Assembly: GCF_035943795.1 (NCBI RefSeq)
Contig: NZ_DASZBY010000085.1
Span: 1-64,000 of the forward strand
Direction: 5' to 3'
Source of the DNA: Aliidongia sp035943795
GTDB lineage: Bacteria > Pseudomonadota > Alphaproteobacteria > ATCC43930 > CGMCC-115725
Length of the DNA: 64,000 nucleotides
The position numbers and the translations under genes were made by a program. The notes beneath the pieces are model-generated. The model had not been told where the DNA came from. It did not search any database and saw nothing but the letters and a program-made list of their open reading frames with translations. Shown here piece after piece: positions 1 to 7,902 of this stretch. The number at the start of each line of letters is the position of its first letter. The first letter of the stretch is position 1.

Positions 1-240
1 GTGTCCGAGCTCATGGCGCCGTTCGAACTCAGCCAACCGACGATCTCGAAACACCTCAAGGTGCTTGAGGATGCCGGCTTCATCGAACGCGGACGTGATG
101 CGCAGCGACGGCCGCGCAGTTTGGTGCCCATCGCTCTCAAGGATATTGCCGACTGGGTGGAGCCGTTCCGCCAGCAATGGGAAGCCAGGTTCGGAAATCT
201 GGATCGCCATCTTGCGACCGTGGCCGAGAAGGAAGAATAG
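1..240 (+). CDS. ArsR-family transcriptional regulator (5' end outside window)
   Basis: This is the C-terminal 79 residues of a small winged-helix regulator. The recognition-helix segment SQPTISKHLKVLEDAGFIER is typical of the ArsR/SmtB family, whose members are usually about 100-110 residues, so the N-terminal helices lie upstream of the window. The GTG at base 1 is in frame but is probably not the true start. The gene ends one base before the ATG of an SRPBCC/AHSA1 protein. ArsR-AHSA1 pairs of this kind are common in proteobacteria, with the regulator controlling its neighbour. No metal-binding cysteines are visible in the part present. The family is fairly sure; the ligand is unknown. Confidence 0.8.
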   Translation: MSELMAPFELSQPTISKHLKVLEDAGFIERGRDAQRRPRSLVPIALKDIADWVEPFRQQWEARFGNLDRHLATVAEKEE

Positions 241-241
241 C

Positions 242-715
242 ATGTCGCTGAAGACCCAGACGGTCGCCGACACCGGAACCGTGATCGACCGGGAGGCGCA
301 CACGATCGTCCTCACGCGCATCGTTGCGGCATCCCGTGAACAGGTTTTCGAAGCCTGGACGCGCGCGGAGCACGTCGCGTGCTGGTGGGACCCCGCGGGC
401 CGCCCGCTGGCGGAATGCGAGATCGACCTGCGTCCGGGCGGCACCTTCAGATTTCTCAACCACCCCTCGTCCGGTGCGCCCCCGTTCGCCGGCGTCTATC
501 GCGAGATCGCGGCACCGGGCCGTCTCGTCTTCGAGGCGATGGGCGCGATCGGGCGCGTCATTCTCATAGACCTCGGCGGCAAGACGCATTTGACGCTGCG
601 GATCGAGTGTGCGTCGGGAGATCACCTGGAGCAGTATCTGAAAATGGGCATCGATGCCGGCACGGCCAGGACACTCGACAATCTGGTCGAATACATCGGC
701 ACGGAGCCAGGTTGA
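242..715 (+). CDS. SRPBCC / AHSA1-like protein
   Basis: A 157-residue START/Bet v1-like protein of the activator of Hsp90 ATPase (AHSA1) superfamily. The early segment VLTRIVAASREQVFEAWT, the tryptophan pair in CWWDP and the segment DLRPGGTFRF follow the usual order for bacterial members, which form a hydrophobic ligand cavity. The ATG at 242 follows the regulator's stop by one base, so the two are almost certainly cotranscribed and translationally coupled. An upstream in-frame ATG at 65 lies inside the regulator gene and is rejected as the start. The substrate cannot be read from sequence. Confidence 0.82.
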   Translation: MSLKTQTVADTGTVIDREAHTIVLTRIVAASREQVFEAWTRAEHVACWWDPAGRPLAECEIDLRPGGTFRFLNHPSSGAPPFAGVYREIAAPGRLVFEAMGAIGRVILIDLGGKTHLTLRIECASGDHLEQYLKMGIDAGTARTLDNLVEYIGTEPG

Positions 716-741
716 ACATCGGTCTGCCGGGCAAGCTGCTC

Positions 742-1206
742 ATGGTGGGAACGATGCCGCCATCATCCGCGGTTGCGGCAAATCCGGCCTTCCTCGCCTA
801 TGTCCTGACGTGCCTCGTCCTGAGCCTCAACCTTCTGATGCTCTGGGTCGCCAGCGGAGCGGCCCGCGCACGGGGCGGCGTGGCGGTCAATCCGGAAGAC
901 GGCGCGCGCTATGGCACGCCCGTGTCCGAACGGGACCCGCCCGCCGTGGCGCGGCTCCTACGCGCACATCGCAACGCCGAGGCCACCAGCTATCCCTTCT
1001 TGTTGCTGGGTTTGGTCTATGTGTTGGCAGGAGGCAGGGTCGAGATTGCCGCGCCTATTTTCACGATCTTCGCCATGGCCCGGATCGCCCATTCGATCGT
1101 CTATCTGAGAGCCATGCAGCCGTGGCGAACCCTCGCGTTCGCCACTTCGCTGCTCGCGATCTTCGCCATGATGGCGGCGATCCTCCAGGTCCTGCCGACT
1201 GCCTGA
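742..1206 (+). CDS. MAPEG-family membrane protein
   Basis: A 154-residue protein with about four hydrophobic segments (near residues 14-38, 84-100, 103-121 and 133-150). It carries the MAPEG signature LRAHRNAEATSYPF, which contains the conserved R..R..H.NA...P pattern of membrane-associated eicosanoid/glutathione metabolism proteins. Bacterial members are mostly of unknown substrate. It follows the SRPBCC gene closely and may be the third gene of the same unit. The ATG at 742 is used here. The ATG at 754 is equally plausible because a GGTGGGA Shine-Dalgarno-like run lies just before it, and a TTG at 712 overlaps the previous stop. Confidence 0.8.
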   Translation: MVGTMPPSSAVAANPAFLAYVLTCLVLSLNLLMLWVASGAARARGGVAVNPEDGARYGTPVSERDPPAVARLLRAHRNAEATSYPFLLLGLVYVLAGGRVEIAAPIFTIFAMARIAHSIVYLRAMQPWRTLAFATSLLAIFAMMAAILQVLPTA

Positions 1207-1225
1207 GGCCGTCCTGCCGACGGCC
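1207..1225. terminator. Hairpin between convergent genes
   Basis: GGCCGTC (1207-1213) pairs perfectly with GACGGCC (1219-1225) across a 5-nt loop, directly after the MAPEG stop and just before the convergent urtE stop. There is no T-tract, so a terminator role in either direction is inferred from position only. The flanks also carry the direct repeat GCCTGAGGC at 1201-1209 and 1223-1231. Confidence 0.35.
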
Positions 1226-1238
1226 TGAGGCAAGTCCG

Positions 1239-1931
1239 TCAGACCGCCAGATACCGCTGGATCGCCTGGTCGTCGAGTTCGCCCCGGTTGCCGGACAGCA
1301 CGACCTCGCCCCGTTCCATGACGGCGAAACGGTCGGCCAACTCGCGGGCGAAGTCGAGATATTGCTCGACCAGCAGGATCGCCATGTCGCCGCGCTGGGC
1401 CAGCAGCGTGATGACGCGGCCGATGTCCTTGATGATCGATGGCTGAATGCCCTCGGTCGGTTCGTCCAGCACCAGGCAGGTCGGCCGGGTCACCAGTGCC
1501 CGGGCGATCGACAGTTGCTGCTGCTGGCCGCCCGACAGGTCGCCGCCGCGCCGGTGCAGCATCTTGTCCAGCACCGGAAACAGCTCGAAGATCTCATCGG
1601 GAATCGTCCTGGCCCCCTTGGCGGCGGCGAGGCCGGTCTTCAGGTTCTCCAGCACCGTCAGGCGCGGGAAGATCTCGCGGCCCTGCGGCACCAGCGCCAG
1701 GCCGGCGGCGGCGCGGCGATGGGCCGGCAGCTTGTCGATCGGCTGGTCGTTCCACAGGATGCGCCCGGCCTTGATCGGCTGCTGGCCGAAGATCCCGCGG
1801 ATCAGGCTGGTCTTGCCAACGCCGTTGCGGCCCAGCACGCACGTGACCTCGCCCTTGCGCACGGTCAGGCTGACCCGCCGCAAAATCTGGCTGGCGCCGT
1901 AGGAGAGATCGATCGCATCGACGGTCAACAT
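1239..1931 (-). CDS. urtE: Urea ABC transporter ATP-binding subunit UrtE
   Basis: A 230-residue ABC ATPase of the LivF/UrtE type and the last gene of urtABCDE. Walker A is GRNGVGKTS, the signature is LSGGQQQQLSIARAL, and Walker B is CLVLDEPTEGIQPS. The EGIQPS ending after Walker B is characteristic of UrtE/LivF. The ATG at 1931 gives the family-standard start MLTVDAIDLSYG; an in-frame ATG at 1985 would add 18 residues overlapping urtD and is not used. The start lies 4 bases after the urtD stop. With UrtD it energises urea import through UrtB/UrtC. Confidence 0.95.
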   Translation of the reverse strand: MLTVDAIDLSYGASQILRRVSLTVRKGEVTCVLGRNGVGKTSLIRGIFGQQPIKAGRILWNDQPIDKLPAHRRAAAGLALVPQGREIFPRLTVLENLKTGLAAAKGARTIPDEIFELFPVLDKMLHRRGGDLSGGQQQQLSIARALVTRPTCLVLDEPTEGIQPSIIKDIGRVITLLAQRGDMAILLVEQYLDFARELADRFAVMERGEVVLSGNRGELDDQAIQRYLAV

Positions 1932-1935
1932 CGTT

Positions 1936-2688
1936 TCATCGCCCCAGATAGACCTCGATGACGCGCGGATCGTTCTGCACCGCATCGATCGACCCCTCGG
2001 CCAGGACCGAGCCCTCGTGCAGGACCGTGACCTTGGCGCCCAGGCTGCGCACGAACACCATGTCGTGCTCGACCACGACGATGGTGCGGTCGCGGGCCAA
2101 CCGGACGATGAGATCGGCCGTCGCGGCAGTTTCGGCGTCGGTCATTCCCGCGACCGGCTCGTCGAGCAGGATCAGGCGCGGGTCGTGGACCAACAGCATG
2201 CCAATCTCGAGCCACTGCTTCTGGCCATGGCTCAACAGCCCGGCGAGTTCGGCGCGGCGCCGGACGAGACCGACCTGCCCCAGCACCCGCTCCAGCCGCC
2301 CCTCCTGCTCGTCGTCGAGCCGGCGAAACAGGGTATGACGGATGCGCCGGTCGTCCTTGATGGCCAGTTCGAGATTTTCCTCGACGGTCAGGTTCTCGAA
2401 CACGGTCGGTTTCTGGAACTTGCGGCCGATGCCCAGGTTGGCGATGGCGGGCTCGTCGAGCCGCGTCAGGTCGTGGCGCCCCTCGAACATCGCCGTGCCG
2501 CTGTCCGGCCGGGTCTTGCCGGTGATGACGTCCATCATGGTCGTCTTGCCGGCACCGTTCGGGCCGATGATGGTCCGCAGCTCGCCGGGCTCGATCACCA
2601 GGGACAGCGAATTCAATGCCCTGAACCCGTCGAAGCTGACGGTGATGCCGTCGAGATAGAGCTGGGCGGTCGACAGCAGGTCAGTCAT
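1936..2688 (-). CDS. urtD: Urea ABC transporter ATP-binding subunit UrtD
   Basis: A 250-residue LivG/UrtD-type ABC ATPase. Walker A is GPNGAGKTTMM, the signature is LLSHGQKQWLEIGMLL (LSHGQ in place of LSGGQ, as is usual for UrtD) and Walker B is LILLDEPVAGMTDAET. The SHGQKQWLEI form distinguishes UrtD from amino-acid LivG proteins. It overlaps the 3' end of urtC by 8 bases, so translation is coupled. It works at the cytoplasmic face as the partner ATPase of UrtE. Confidence 0.95.
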   Translation of the reverse strand: MTDLLSTAQLYLDGITVSFDGFRALNSLSLVIEPGELRTIIGPNGAGKTTMMDVITGKTRPDSGTAMFEGRHDLTRLDEPAIANLGIGRKFQKPTVFENLTVEENLELAIKDDRRIRHTLFRRLDDEQEGRLERVLGQVGLVRRRAELAGLLSHGQKQWLEIGMLLVHDPRLILLDEPVAGMTDAETAATADLIVRLARDRTIVVVEHDMVFVRSLGAKVTVLHEGSVLAEGSIDAVQNDPRVIEVYLGR

Positions 2689-3811
2689 GGGCCGTCTCCT
2701 CGACGCCGACCGGCACCGACGACAGGCGACGCCAGCGTTTCAGCCGCGCGGCCAGCCCCAGGATGCCTTGCGGCATGGCCAGCGTGACGATGATGAACAG
2801 GGCGCCGAGCGCGAACAGCCACAGTTCCGGTGCGGCACCGGTCAGCCAGGTCTTGATGAAATTCACCACGAGCGCGCCCAGGATCGCGCCGACGAGCGTG
2901 CCGCGCCCGCCGACCGCGACCCAGATCGCGACCTCGATCGAATTGCCCGGCTGGAACTCGCCGGGATTGATGATGCCGACTTGCGGCACATAGAGCGCAC
3001 CGGCCAGTCCGCACAGCAACGCCGACAGCACGAACACGAACAGCTTGGCCCCCGTCGTCGAATATCCCAGGAACCGGACCCGGCTTTCCGCGTCGCGCAC
3101 CGCCAGCAGCAGGCGGCCGAACCGGGTCGTCACCACGAAGCGACAAATCAGGAAAGCCAGGCCCAGCGCCACGGCCGTGACAACGTAGAGCCCGATGCGC
3201 GTCGAGGGCGCCTGGATGTCGTAGCCCAGAATCTCCTTGAAATCGGTCAGGCCGTTGTTGCCGCCGAAGCCCATGTCGTTGCGGAAGAAAGCGAGCAGCA
3301 GAGCGTAGGTCATTGCCTGGGTGATGATCGACAGATAGACGCCGGTCACCCGGCTGCGGAAGGCAAACCAGCCGAACGCGGCGGCCAGCACCCCCGGCAC
3401 CGCCAGCGCCATGAAGGCGGCATAGGCGAAATTGCCAAAACCCCACCAGGGCAGCGGCAGGTCCCGCCAGTTCAGGAACACCATGAAATCAGGCAGGATC
3501 GGGTCACCATAGACGCCGCGCGTGCCGATCTGGCGCATCAAGTACATGCCCATGGCGTAGCCGCCGAGCGCGAAGAACGCGCCATGGCCGAGACTGAGGA
3601 TACCCGCATAGCCCCAGATCAGGTCGAGGGCGAGCGCCAGGATGGCGTAGCAGAGGTACTTGCCGAACAGCGGCACCAGGTAGGCGGGGATCCGGAAGGC
3701 GGAACCAGGCGCCGGCACCGTCGCCAGGAGCGGGATCAGCACGACGGCGACGAGCGCCGACGCCAGGAAGACGAGCCAGCCGGTACGGCCGAGAAGCGGA
3801 GTCCGTTGCAT
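2681..3811 (-). CDS. urtC: Urea ABC transporter permease UrtC
   Basis: A 376-residue LivM-type inner-membrane permease with about ten hydrophobic segments and the family motifs DLIWGYAGILSLGHGAFFAL near the N-terminus and AVGGRGTLVGAILGA near the C-terminus. It forms the channel with UrtB. A GTG at 3820 overlaps the urtB stop (GTGA), but GGAGG lies only 1-2 bases before it. The ATG at 3811, ten bases downstream of that same GGAGG, is preferred; the difference is three residues. The gene overlaps urtD at its 3' end. Confidence 0.94.
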   Translation of the reverse strand: MQRTPLLGRTGWLVFLASALVAVVLIPLLATVPAPGSAFRIPAYLVPLFGKYLCYAILALALDLIWGYAGILSLGHGAFFALGGYAMGMYLMRQIGTRGVYGDPILPDFMVFLNWRDLPLPWWGFGNFAYAAFMALAVPGVLAAAFGWFAFRSRVTGVYLSIITQAMTYALLLAFFRNDMGFGGNNGLTDFKEILGYDIQAPSTRIGLYVVTAVALGLAFLICRFVVTTRFGRLLLAVRDAESRVRFLGYSTTGAKLFVFVLSALLCGLAGALYVPQVGIINPGEFQPGNSIEVAIWVAVGGRGTLVGAILGALVVNFIKTWLTGAAPELWLFALGALFIIVTLAMPQGILGLAARLKRWRRLSSVPVGVEETAHD

Positions 3812-3816
3812 CGTGC

Positions 3817-5424
3817 TCACGCCTCCGCGGACCGGCCCTTGAGCGCGAACAGGCCGCGCGGCCGGAACTGGATGAAGATGATGATCGCGACCAGCACCAG
3901 GATCTTGCCGAGCACGGCCCCGGCGAACGGCTCCAGGAACTTGTTGACCACGCCCAGGCCCATGGCGCCGGCGAGCGTGCCGACCAGGCTGCCGACCCCA
4001 CCGAACACGACGACCATGAAGCTGTCGATGATGTAGATCGTACCCAGGTTCGGGCTGACGTTGCCGATCTGGCTGAGCGCCACCCCGGCCATGCCGGCGA
4101 TGCCGGAGCCCAGCCCGAAGGTCAGCGCGTCGACACGGTCGGTCGGGATGCCCATGATCGCCGCCATCTTGCGGTTCTGGGTGACGGCGCGCATGTGCAG
4201 CCCGAGGTTGGTCTTGCGCAGCACGAGGACCAGCAGGCCCAAGACGACGAAGCCGAAGGCGATGATCACCAGCCGGTTCCAGGTCACGGTGAAGCCGCCC
4301 ATGATTTGAAAGCCGCCGGTCATCCAGCTGGGGTTCGCGACCTCTTTGTTCGGCGCGCCGAAGATGCTGCGCACCAGCTGCTGCAGCATCAGGCTGATGC
4401 CCCAGGTCGCGAGCAGGGTTTCGAGCGGCCGGCCGTAGAGGAAGCGGATGATGGTACGTTCCAGCGCCACGCCCATGGCGCCGGCGACCAGGAACGCGGC
4501 CGGGACCGAGACCACCAGGTAGAAATCGAACAGGCTGGCCGGCAGGAACGAGCGGAACAGCTCCTGCACCACGAAGGTCGTATAGGCGCCCAGCATGATC
4601 ATTTCGCCATGGGCCATGTTGATCACGCCCATGACGCCGAAGGTCACGGCCAGCCCGATCGCCGCCAGCAGCAGGACGGACCCCAGGCTCAGGCCCTGGA
4701 ACAGGTTGATGCCGATCTCGATATAGGCCAGCTGGCGCTCGATCTTGGCGAGCGCCGTCTTGGCCGCGGCGATCACCTTCGGGTCGCTCTCGTGGCCGCC
4801 GACCAGTTCGCCCAGCAGTCCGCGCACCTGGGAGTCGGTCGAGGCCGCCAATTCGTTGACCGACGCCAGCCGCTGGGCGGCATCGGGGCTCTGCAGCAGG
4901 GCCGCGGCCCGGGCCAGCTTGAGCGCGGCGGCGACGCCCTTGTCCTTTTCGGTGGCGAGCGCCTTGTCCAGCGCCGGCACCGCATCGAGCGACGGGCGAT
5001 GCAGCGCCTCGGTCGCGGCGCTGAGCCGGTCGGCGGGATCGGCGCTATAGAGCGTCAGGCGCGACAGGGCGACATCGATCTGACCGCGCAGCCGGTTATT
5101 GACGCGAATGCGGACCGGATCGGCAGCCGGAGCCACGGGAGATCCGGTCACCGCGTCGGCGAAGTGCCCGGCGCTGCCTTCGACCAGAATCTGCTTGGTC
5201 TCGGTCGCGGCGAGCTTGCCGTCGGCGAGCGCCTTCAGGATCGCGACCGCGCGGGCGTCGCCGCTTGTGCCCAAGGCATCGATCGCCGCGATCTTGTCGT
5301 CGAAGCCGTCGCCGGCGAGGCCGGACGTGAGCTTGGCCAGGTCCGCATCGGCCAGATTGGCCGCATGAACCGCGAGCGGCGCCAGCAGCAGGCCCACGAG
5401 CATCAGCACACGAAGGATATTCAC
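3817..5424 (-). CDS. urtB: Urea ABC transporter permease UrtB
   Basis: A 535-residue LivH-type permease with the long N-terminal extension typical of UrtB. A signal-like segment (residues 1-21, ending VHA) is followed by about 210 residues of alpha-helical, Ala/Leu-rich repeats that look HEAT-like and probably face the periplasm. The membrane domain then starts near residue 235 (GINLFQGLSLGSVLLL) and includes MGVINMAHGEMIMLGAYTTF and FGGVGSLVGTLAGA. The start codon is GTG at 5424. urtA lies 102 bases upstream with a strong hairpin between the genes. With UrtC it forms the urea channel. Confidence 0.94.
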   Translation of the reverse strand: MNILRVLMLVGLLLAPLAVHAANLADADLAKLTSGLAGDGFDDKIAAIDALGTSGDARAVAILKALADGKLAATETKQILVEGSAGHFADAVTGSPVAPAADPVRIRVNNRLRGQIDVALSRLTLYSADPADRLSAATEALHRPSLDAVPALDKALATEKDKGVAAALKLARAAALLQSPDAAQRLASVNELAASTDSQVRGLLGELVGGHESDPKVIAAAKTALAKIERQLAYIEIGINLFQGLSLGSVLLLAAIGLAVTFGVMGVINMAHGEMIMLGAYTTFVVQELFRSFLPASLFDFYLVVSVPAAFLVAGAMGVALERTIIRFLYGRPLETLLATWGISLMLQQLVRSIFGAPNKEVANPSWMTGGFQIMGGFTVTWNRLVIIAFGFVVLGLLVLVLRKTNLGLHMRAVTQNRKMAAIMGIPTDRVDALTFGLGSGIAGMAGVALSQIGNVSPNLGTIYIIDSFMVVVFGGVGSLVGTLAGAMGLGVVNKFLEPFAGAVLGKILVLVAIIIFIQFRPRGLFALKGRSAEA

Positions 5425-5464
5425 GTCCAGGAACCCCCGCCCCGTAACTTCGATCAGACTGCTC

Positions 5465-5493
5465 CGGACCGGACGGCATCGCCGCCCGGTCCG
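5465..5493 (-). promoter_or_regulatory. urtA-urtB intercistronic hairpin
   Basis: CGGACCGG (5465-5472) pairs with CCGGTCCG (5486-5493), and after one mismatch three more pairs extend the stem to a 5-nt loop. No T-run follows on the transcribed (minus) strand. Hairpins after the binding-protein gene of ABC operons often protect the upstream message from 3' decay and raise binding-protein output, and that is the likely role here. It is inferred, not shown. Confidence 0.5.
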
Positions 5494-5526
5494 TCGCTGC
5501 GGTTCCTCGTTCTCGTCAGCCGCTGA

Positions 5527-6822
5527 CTATGGCGTCGCGGAGTAGGTCGGCGACGTGCAGCTCTCGCAGACCCAGGGATAGGTCCAGTCCGCGACCTTGC
5601 CCTTGTCCTCGGCCAGGTACGGGCTCCAGGCGTCGGCCTTGATCGGCTCCTTGGTCTGCCAGACGATGTCGAACTGGCCGTTCGCCTGGATCTCGCCGAT
5701 CATCACCGGCTTCGACAGGTGATGGTTCGTGTTCATGACGGCGGTGAAGCCGCCCGGTGCCTTGACCTTCTGGCCGTACATCGCCTGACGGACCGCATCG
5801 ACGTCGGTCGTGCCGGCCTGCTGGACGGCCTGGGTCCACATCTTGAAGCCGATATAGGTCGCTTCCATCGGGTCGTTGGTCGTCCGCTTGTCGTTCTTGG
5901 TGTAGGCGTGCCACTGCTTGATGAACGCCTCGTTGGTCGAGTTCTTGACCGACTCGAAGTAGTTCCAGGCGGCGAGATGGCCGACCAGGTTCTTCGTATC
6001 GATGCCGGCCAGCTCTTCTTCACCGACCGAGAAGGCCATGACCGGGATGTCGGTCGCCTTGATGCCTTCGTTCGCCAGTTCCTTGTAGAACGGCACGTTG
6101 GCGTCGCCATTGACGGTCGAGATGACGGCGGTCTTCTTGCCGGCCGACGCGAACTTCTTGATGTCGGCGACTTCGGTCTGCCAATCGCTGAAGCCGAACG
6201 GCGTGTAGTTGACCTTGATGTCCTCGGCCGGCACGCCCTTCGACTTCAGGAACGCCTCGAGGATCTTGTTGGTCGTGCGCGGATAGACGTAATCGGTGCC
6301 TTCCAGCACCCAGCGCTTCACTTCGCCGCCTTCCTTGCTCATCAGGTATTCGACGGCCGGGATCGCCTGCTGGTTCGGCGCCGCACCGGTGTAGAACACG
6401 TTGTTCTGGCTCTCCTCGCCCTCGTATTGGACCGGATAGAACAGCAGACTGTTCAGTTCCTTGAACACCGGCAGGACCGACTTGCGGCTGACCGAGGTCC
6501 AGCAGCCGAACACGACGGCGACATGGTCCTTGGAGATCAGCTCGCGCGCCTTTTCGGCGAACAGCGGCCAGTTCGACGCCGGGTCGACCACGACCGCCTC
6601 GACCTTCTTGCCGAGCAAGCCGCCATGCTTGTTGAGATCGTCGACCATCATCAGGACCGTGTCCTTGAGCGTGGTCTCGCTGATCGCCATCGTGCCGCTG
6701 AGCGAATGCAGCACGCCGATCTTGATCGTATCGTCGGCGGCGCGCGCGCATTGGGTGAAGCTGAGCGCTGTCACCAGGGCCGTCGCACCCGCAAGTGCCG
6801 CCCGTCTCGTCAAAACTGCCAT
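5527..6822 (-). CDS. urtA: Urea ABC transporter substrate-binding protein UrtA
   Basis: A 431-residue periplasmic binding protein of the amide/urea (UrtA) group. The N-terminus is a secretion signal containing TRRAALAGA, a twin-arginine-like start, with cleavage probably after CARA. The mature protein begins DDTIKIGVLHSLSGTMAISE, and the segment VFGCWTSVSRKSVLPVFKE is characteristic of UrtA. It delivers urea to UrtBC. It is the first gene of urtABCDE and lies 171 bases downstream of a response-regulator gene on the same strand, an arrangement that suggests two-component control. The start ATG has a G-rich ribosome site (AGGGGGTTGGG). Urease genes are not in the window. Confidence 0.95.
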   Translation of the reverse strand: MAVLTRRAALAGATALVTALSFTQCARAADDTIKIGVLHSLSGTMAISETTLKDTVLMMVDDLNKHGGLLGKKVEAVVVDPASNWPLFAEKARELISKDHVAVVFGCWTSVSRKSVLPVFKELNSLLFYPVQYEGEESQNNVFYTGAAPNQQAIPAVEYLMSKEGGEVKRWVLEGTDYVYPRTTNKILEAFLKSKGVPAEDIKVNYTPFGFSDWQTEVADIKKFASAGKKTAVISTVNGDANVPFYKELANEGIKATDIPVMAFSVGEEELAGIDTKNLVGHLAAWNYFESVKNSTNEAFIKQWHAYTKNDKRTTNDPMEATYIGFKMWTQAVQQAGTTDVDAVRQAMYGQKVKAPGGFTAVMNTNHHLSKPVMIGEIQANGQFDIVWQTKEPIKADAWSPYLAEDKGKVADWTYPWVCESCTSPTYSATP

Positions 6823-6993
6823 CCCAACCCCCTAATCCCGAGATGCCGACGGGGAGGCCGCCGGGCATCGATGAAGCCCCTGGTCGAAAGGATGGGACTT
6901 GGGCGCCCTCGCCTTCGACCGAATATCAGCCTAGGGTCGGTTGGGTGCGCTGCGGTATGGGGCGTTTGACGTATATTGCGCTGCGAGAGCCGA

Positions 6994-7902
6994 TCACCCC
7001 CTCTGCCCCAGCGCCCTGACCGCCAACGCCGTCGCCGAAGCCCTGTTCTCGACACCCAGCTTCGAGAAGATCTGCTCCAGATGCTTGTTCACGGTCCTGG
7101 GGCTGATGCCCAGGATTTCGCTGATGTCGCGGTTGGGCTTGCCGCGGGCGAGCCAGACCAGCACCTCCGCCTCGCGCGCGGTCAGGGCCAGTTGCTGCTT
7201 CAGGAACCCCTCGTCGCCGCCCTCCTCTGCCTCGGTCAGGCGCAGCAGGATCTCGTCGGGGCCGGTCCGACTGAGATAGGTCAGTTCCAGCCGCCGGCGG
7301 CCGCCCCCGAGCGCCAGACGCTCGCCCTGGGACAGGCCGAGCCGCCGGGCGAGATCCGGATCGAGGGCGAAATCCTCGGCATCGAACCCGTCGAAGGCGG
7401 CACCGAGCAGCGAGGCCGCCTGCGGCGTCGCCCAGCGCAGACGCCCCTGCCCGTCCATCGCCAGCAGGAAGCGACCGGTCGCATCGAGCGCCGCATGGGC
7501 GCTCGAGGTCAGGCGGGCATTGGCCAGGTGGACGCGCATGCGTGCCATCAGCTCCTCGGCGACGATCGGTTTCGTCACATAGTCGACGCCACCGGCCTCC
7601 AGGCCCTTCACGACATGCTCGGTCTCGCTCAAGCCCGTCATGAAGATCACCGGCACCGATGCCAGATGCTTCAGGCGTTTCAGCCGGCGGCAGCATTCGA
7701 ACCCGTCCATGCCCGGCATGATCGCGTCCATCAGCACCAGGTCGGGCGTGATCTGGTCGAGCAGCTCGAGCGCGCCGGCGCCATCGACCGCGACCAGAAC
7801 GGTCAGGCCCGACCGGTCCAGCGCGTCGGTCAGGAAGCTGAGCGTCTCCGGCGAATCATCCACGATCAGGACGATGTCCCGCCGGATATCGAGCTCACTC
7901 AT
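6994..7902 (-). CDS. Response regulator with LuxR-type DNA-binding domain
   Basis: A 302-residue regulator. Residues 9-125 form a receiver: acidic pair D15/D16, phospho-acceptor D59 in LVLMDAIMPGMDG, and the conserved lysine in YVTKPIV. A middle stretch (about 130-225) resembles a reduced PAS/sensor linker. The C-terminus (about 237-300) is a GerE/LuxR helix-turn-helix (LTAREAEVLVWLARGKPNRD followed by ISEILGISPRTVNKHL). The gene overlaps the end of the upstream hybrid kinase by 8 bases, so the two are a cognate pair. Its position directly before urtA makes the urt operon the likely target. Most LuxR-type regulators lack this middle segment. Confidence 0.9.
   Translation of the reverse strand: MSELDIRRDIVLIVDDSPETLSFLTDALDRSGLTVLVAVDGAGALELLDQITPDLVLMDAIMPGMDGFECCRRLKRLKHLASVPVIFMTGLSETEHVVKGLEAGGVDYVTKPIVAEELMARMRVHLANARLTSSAHAALDATGRFLLAMDGQGRLRWATPQAASLLGAAFDGFDAEDFALDPDLARRLGLSQGERLALGGGRRRLELTYLSRTGPDEILLRLTEAEEGGDEGFLKQQLALTAREAEVLVWLARGKPNRDISEILGISPRTVNKHLEQIFSKLGVENRASATALAVRALGQRG

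Noticed and set aside
1936..6822. Interpretation of the urt genes as a branched-chain amino-acid (liv) operon
   Set aside because: LSHGQ in the D subunit, EGIQPS in the E subunit, the long N-terminal domain of the B subunit and the GCWTSVSRKSVLP segment of the A subunit are UrtABCDE-specific.
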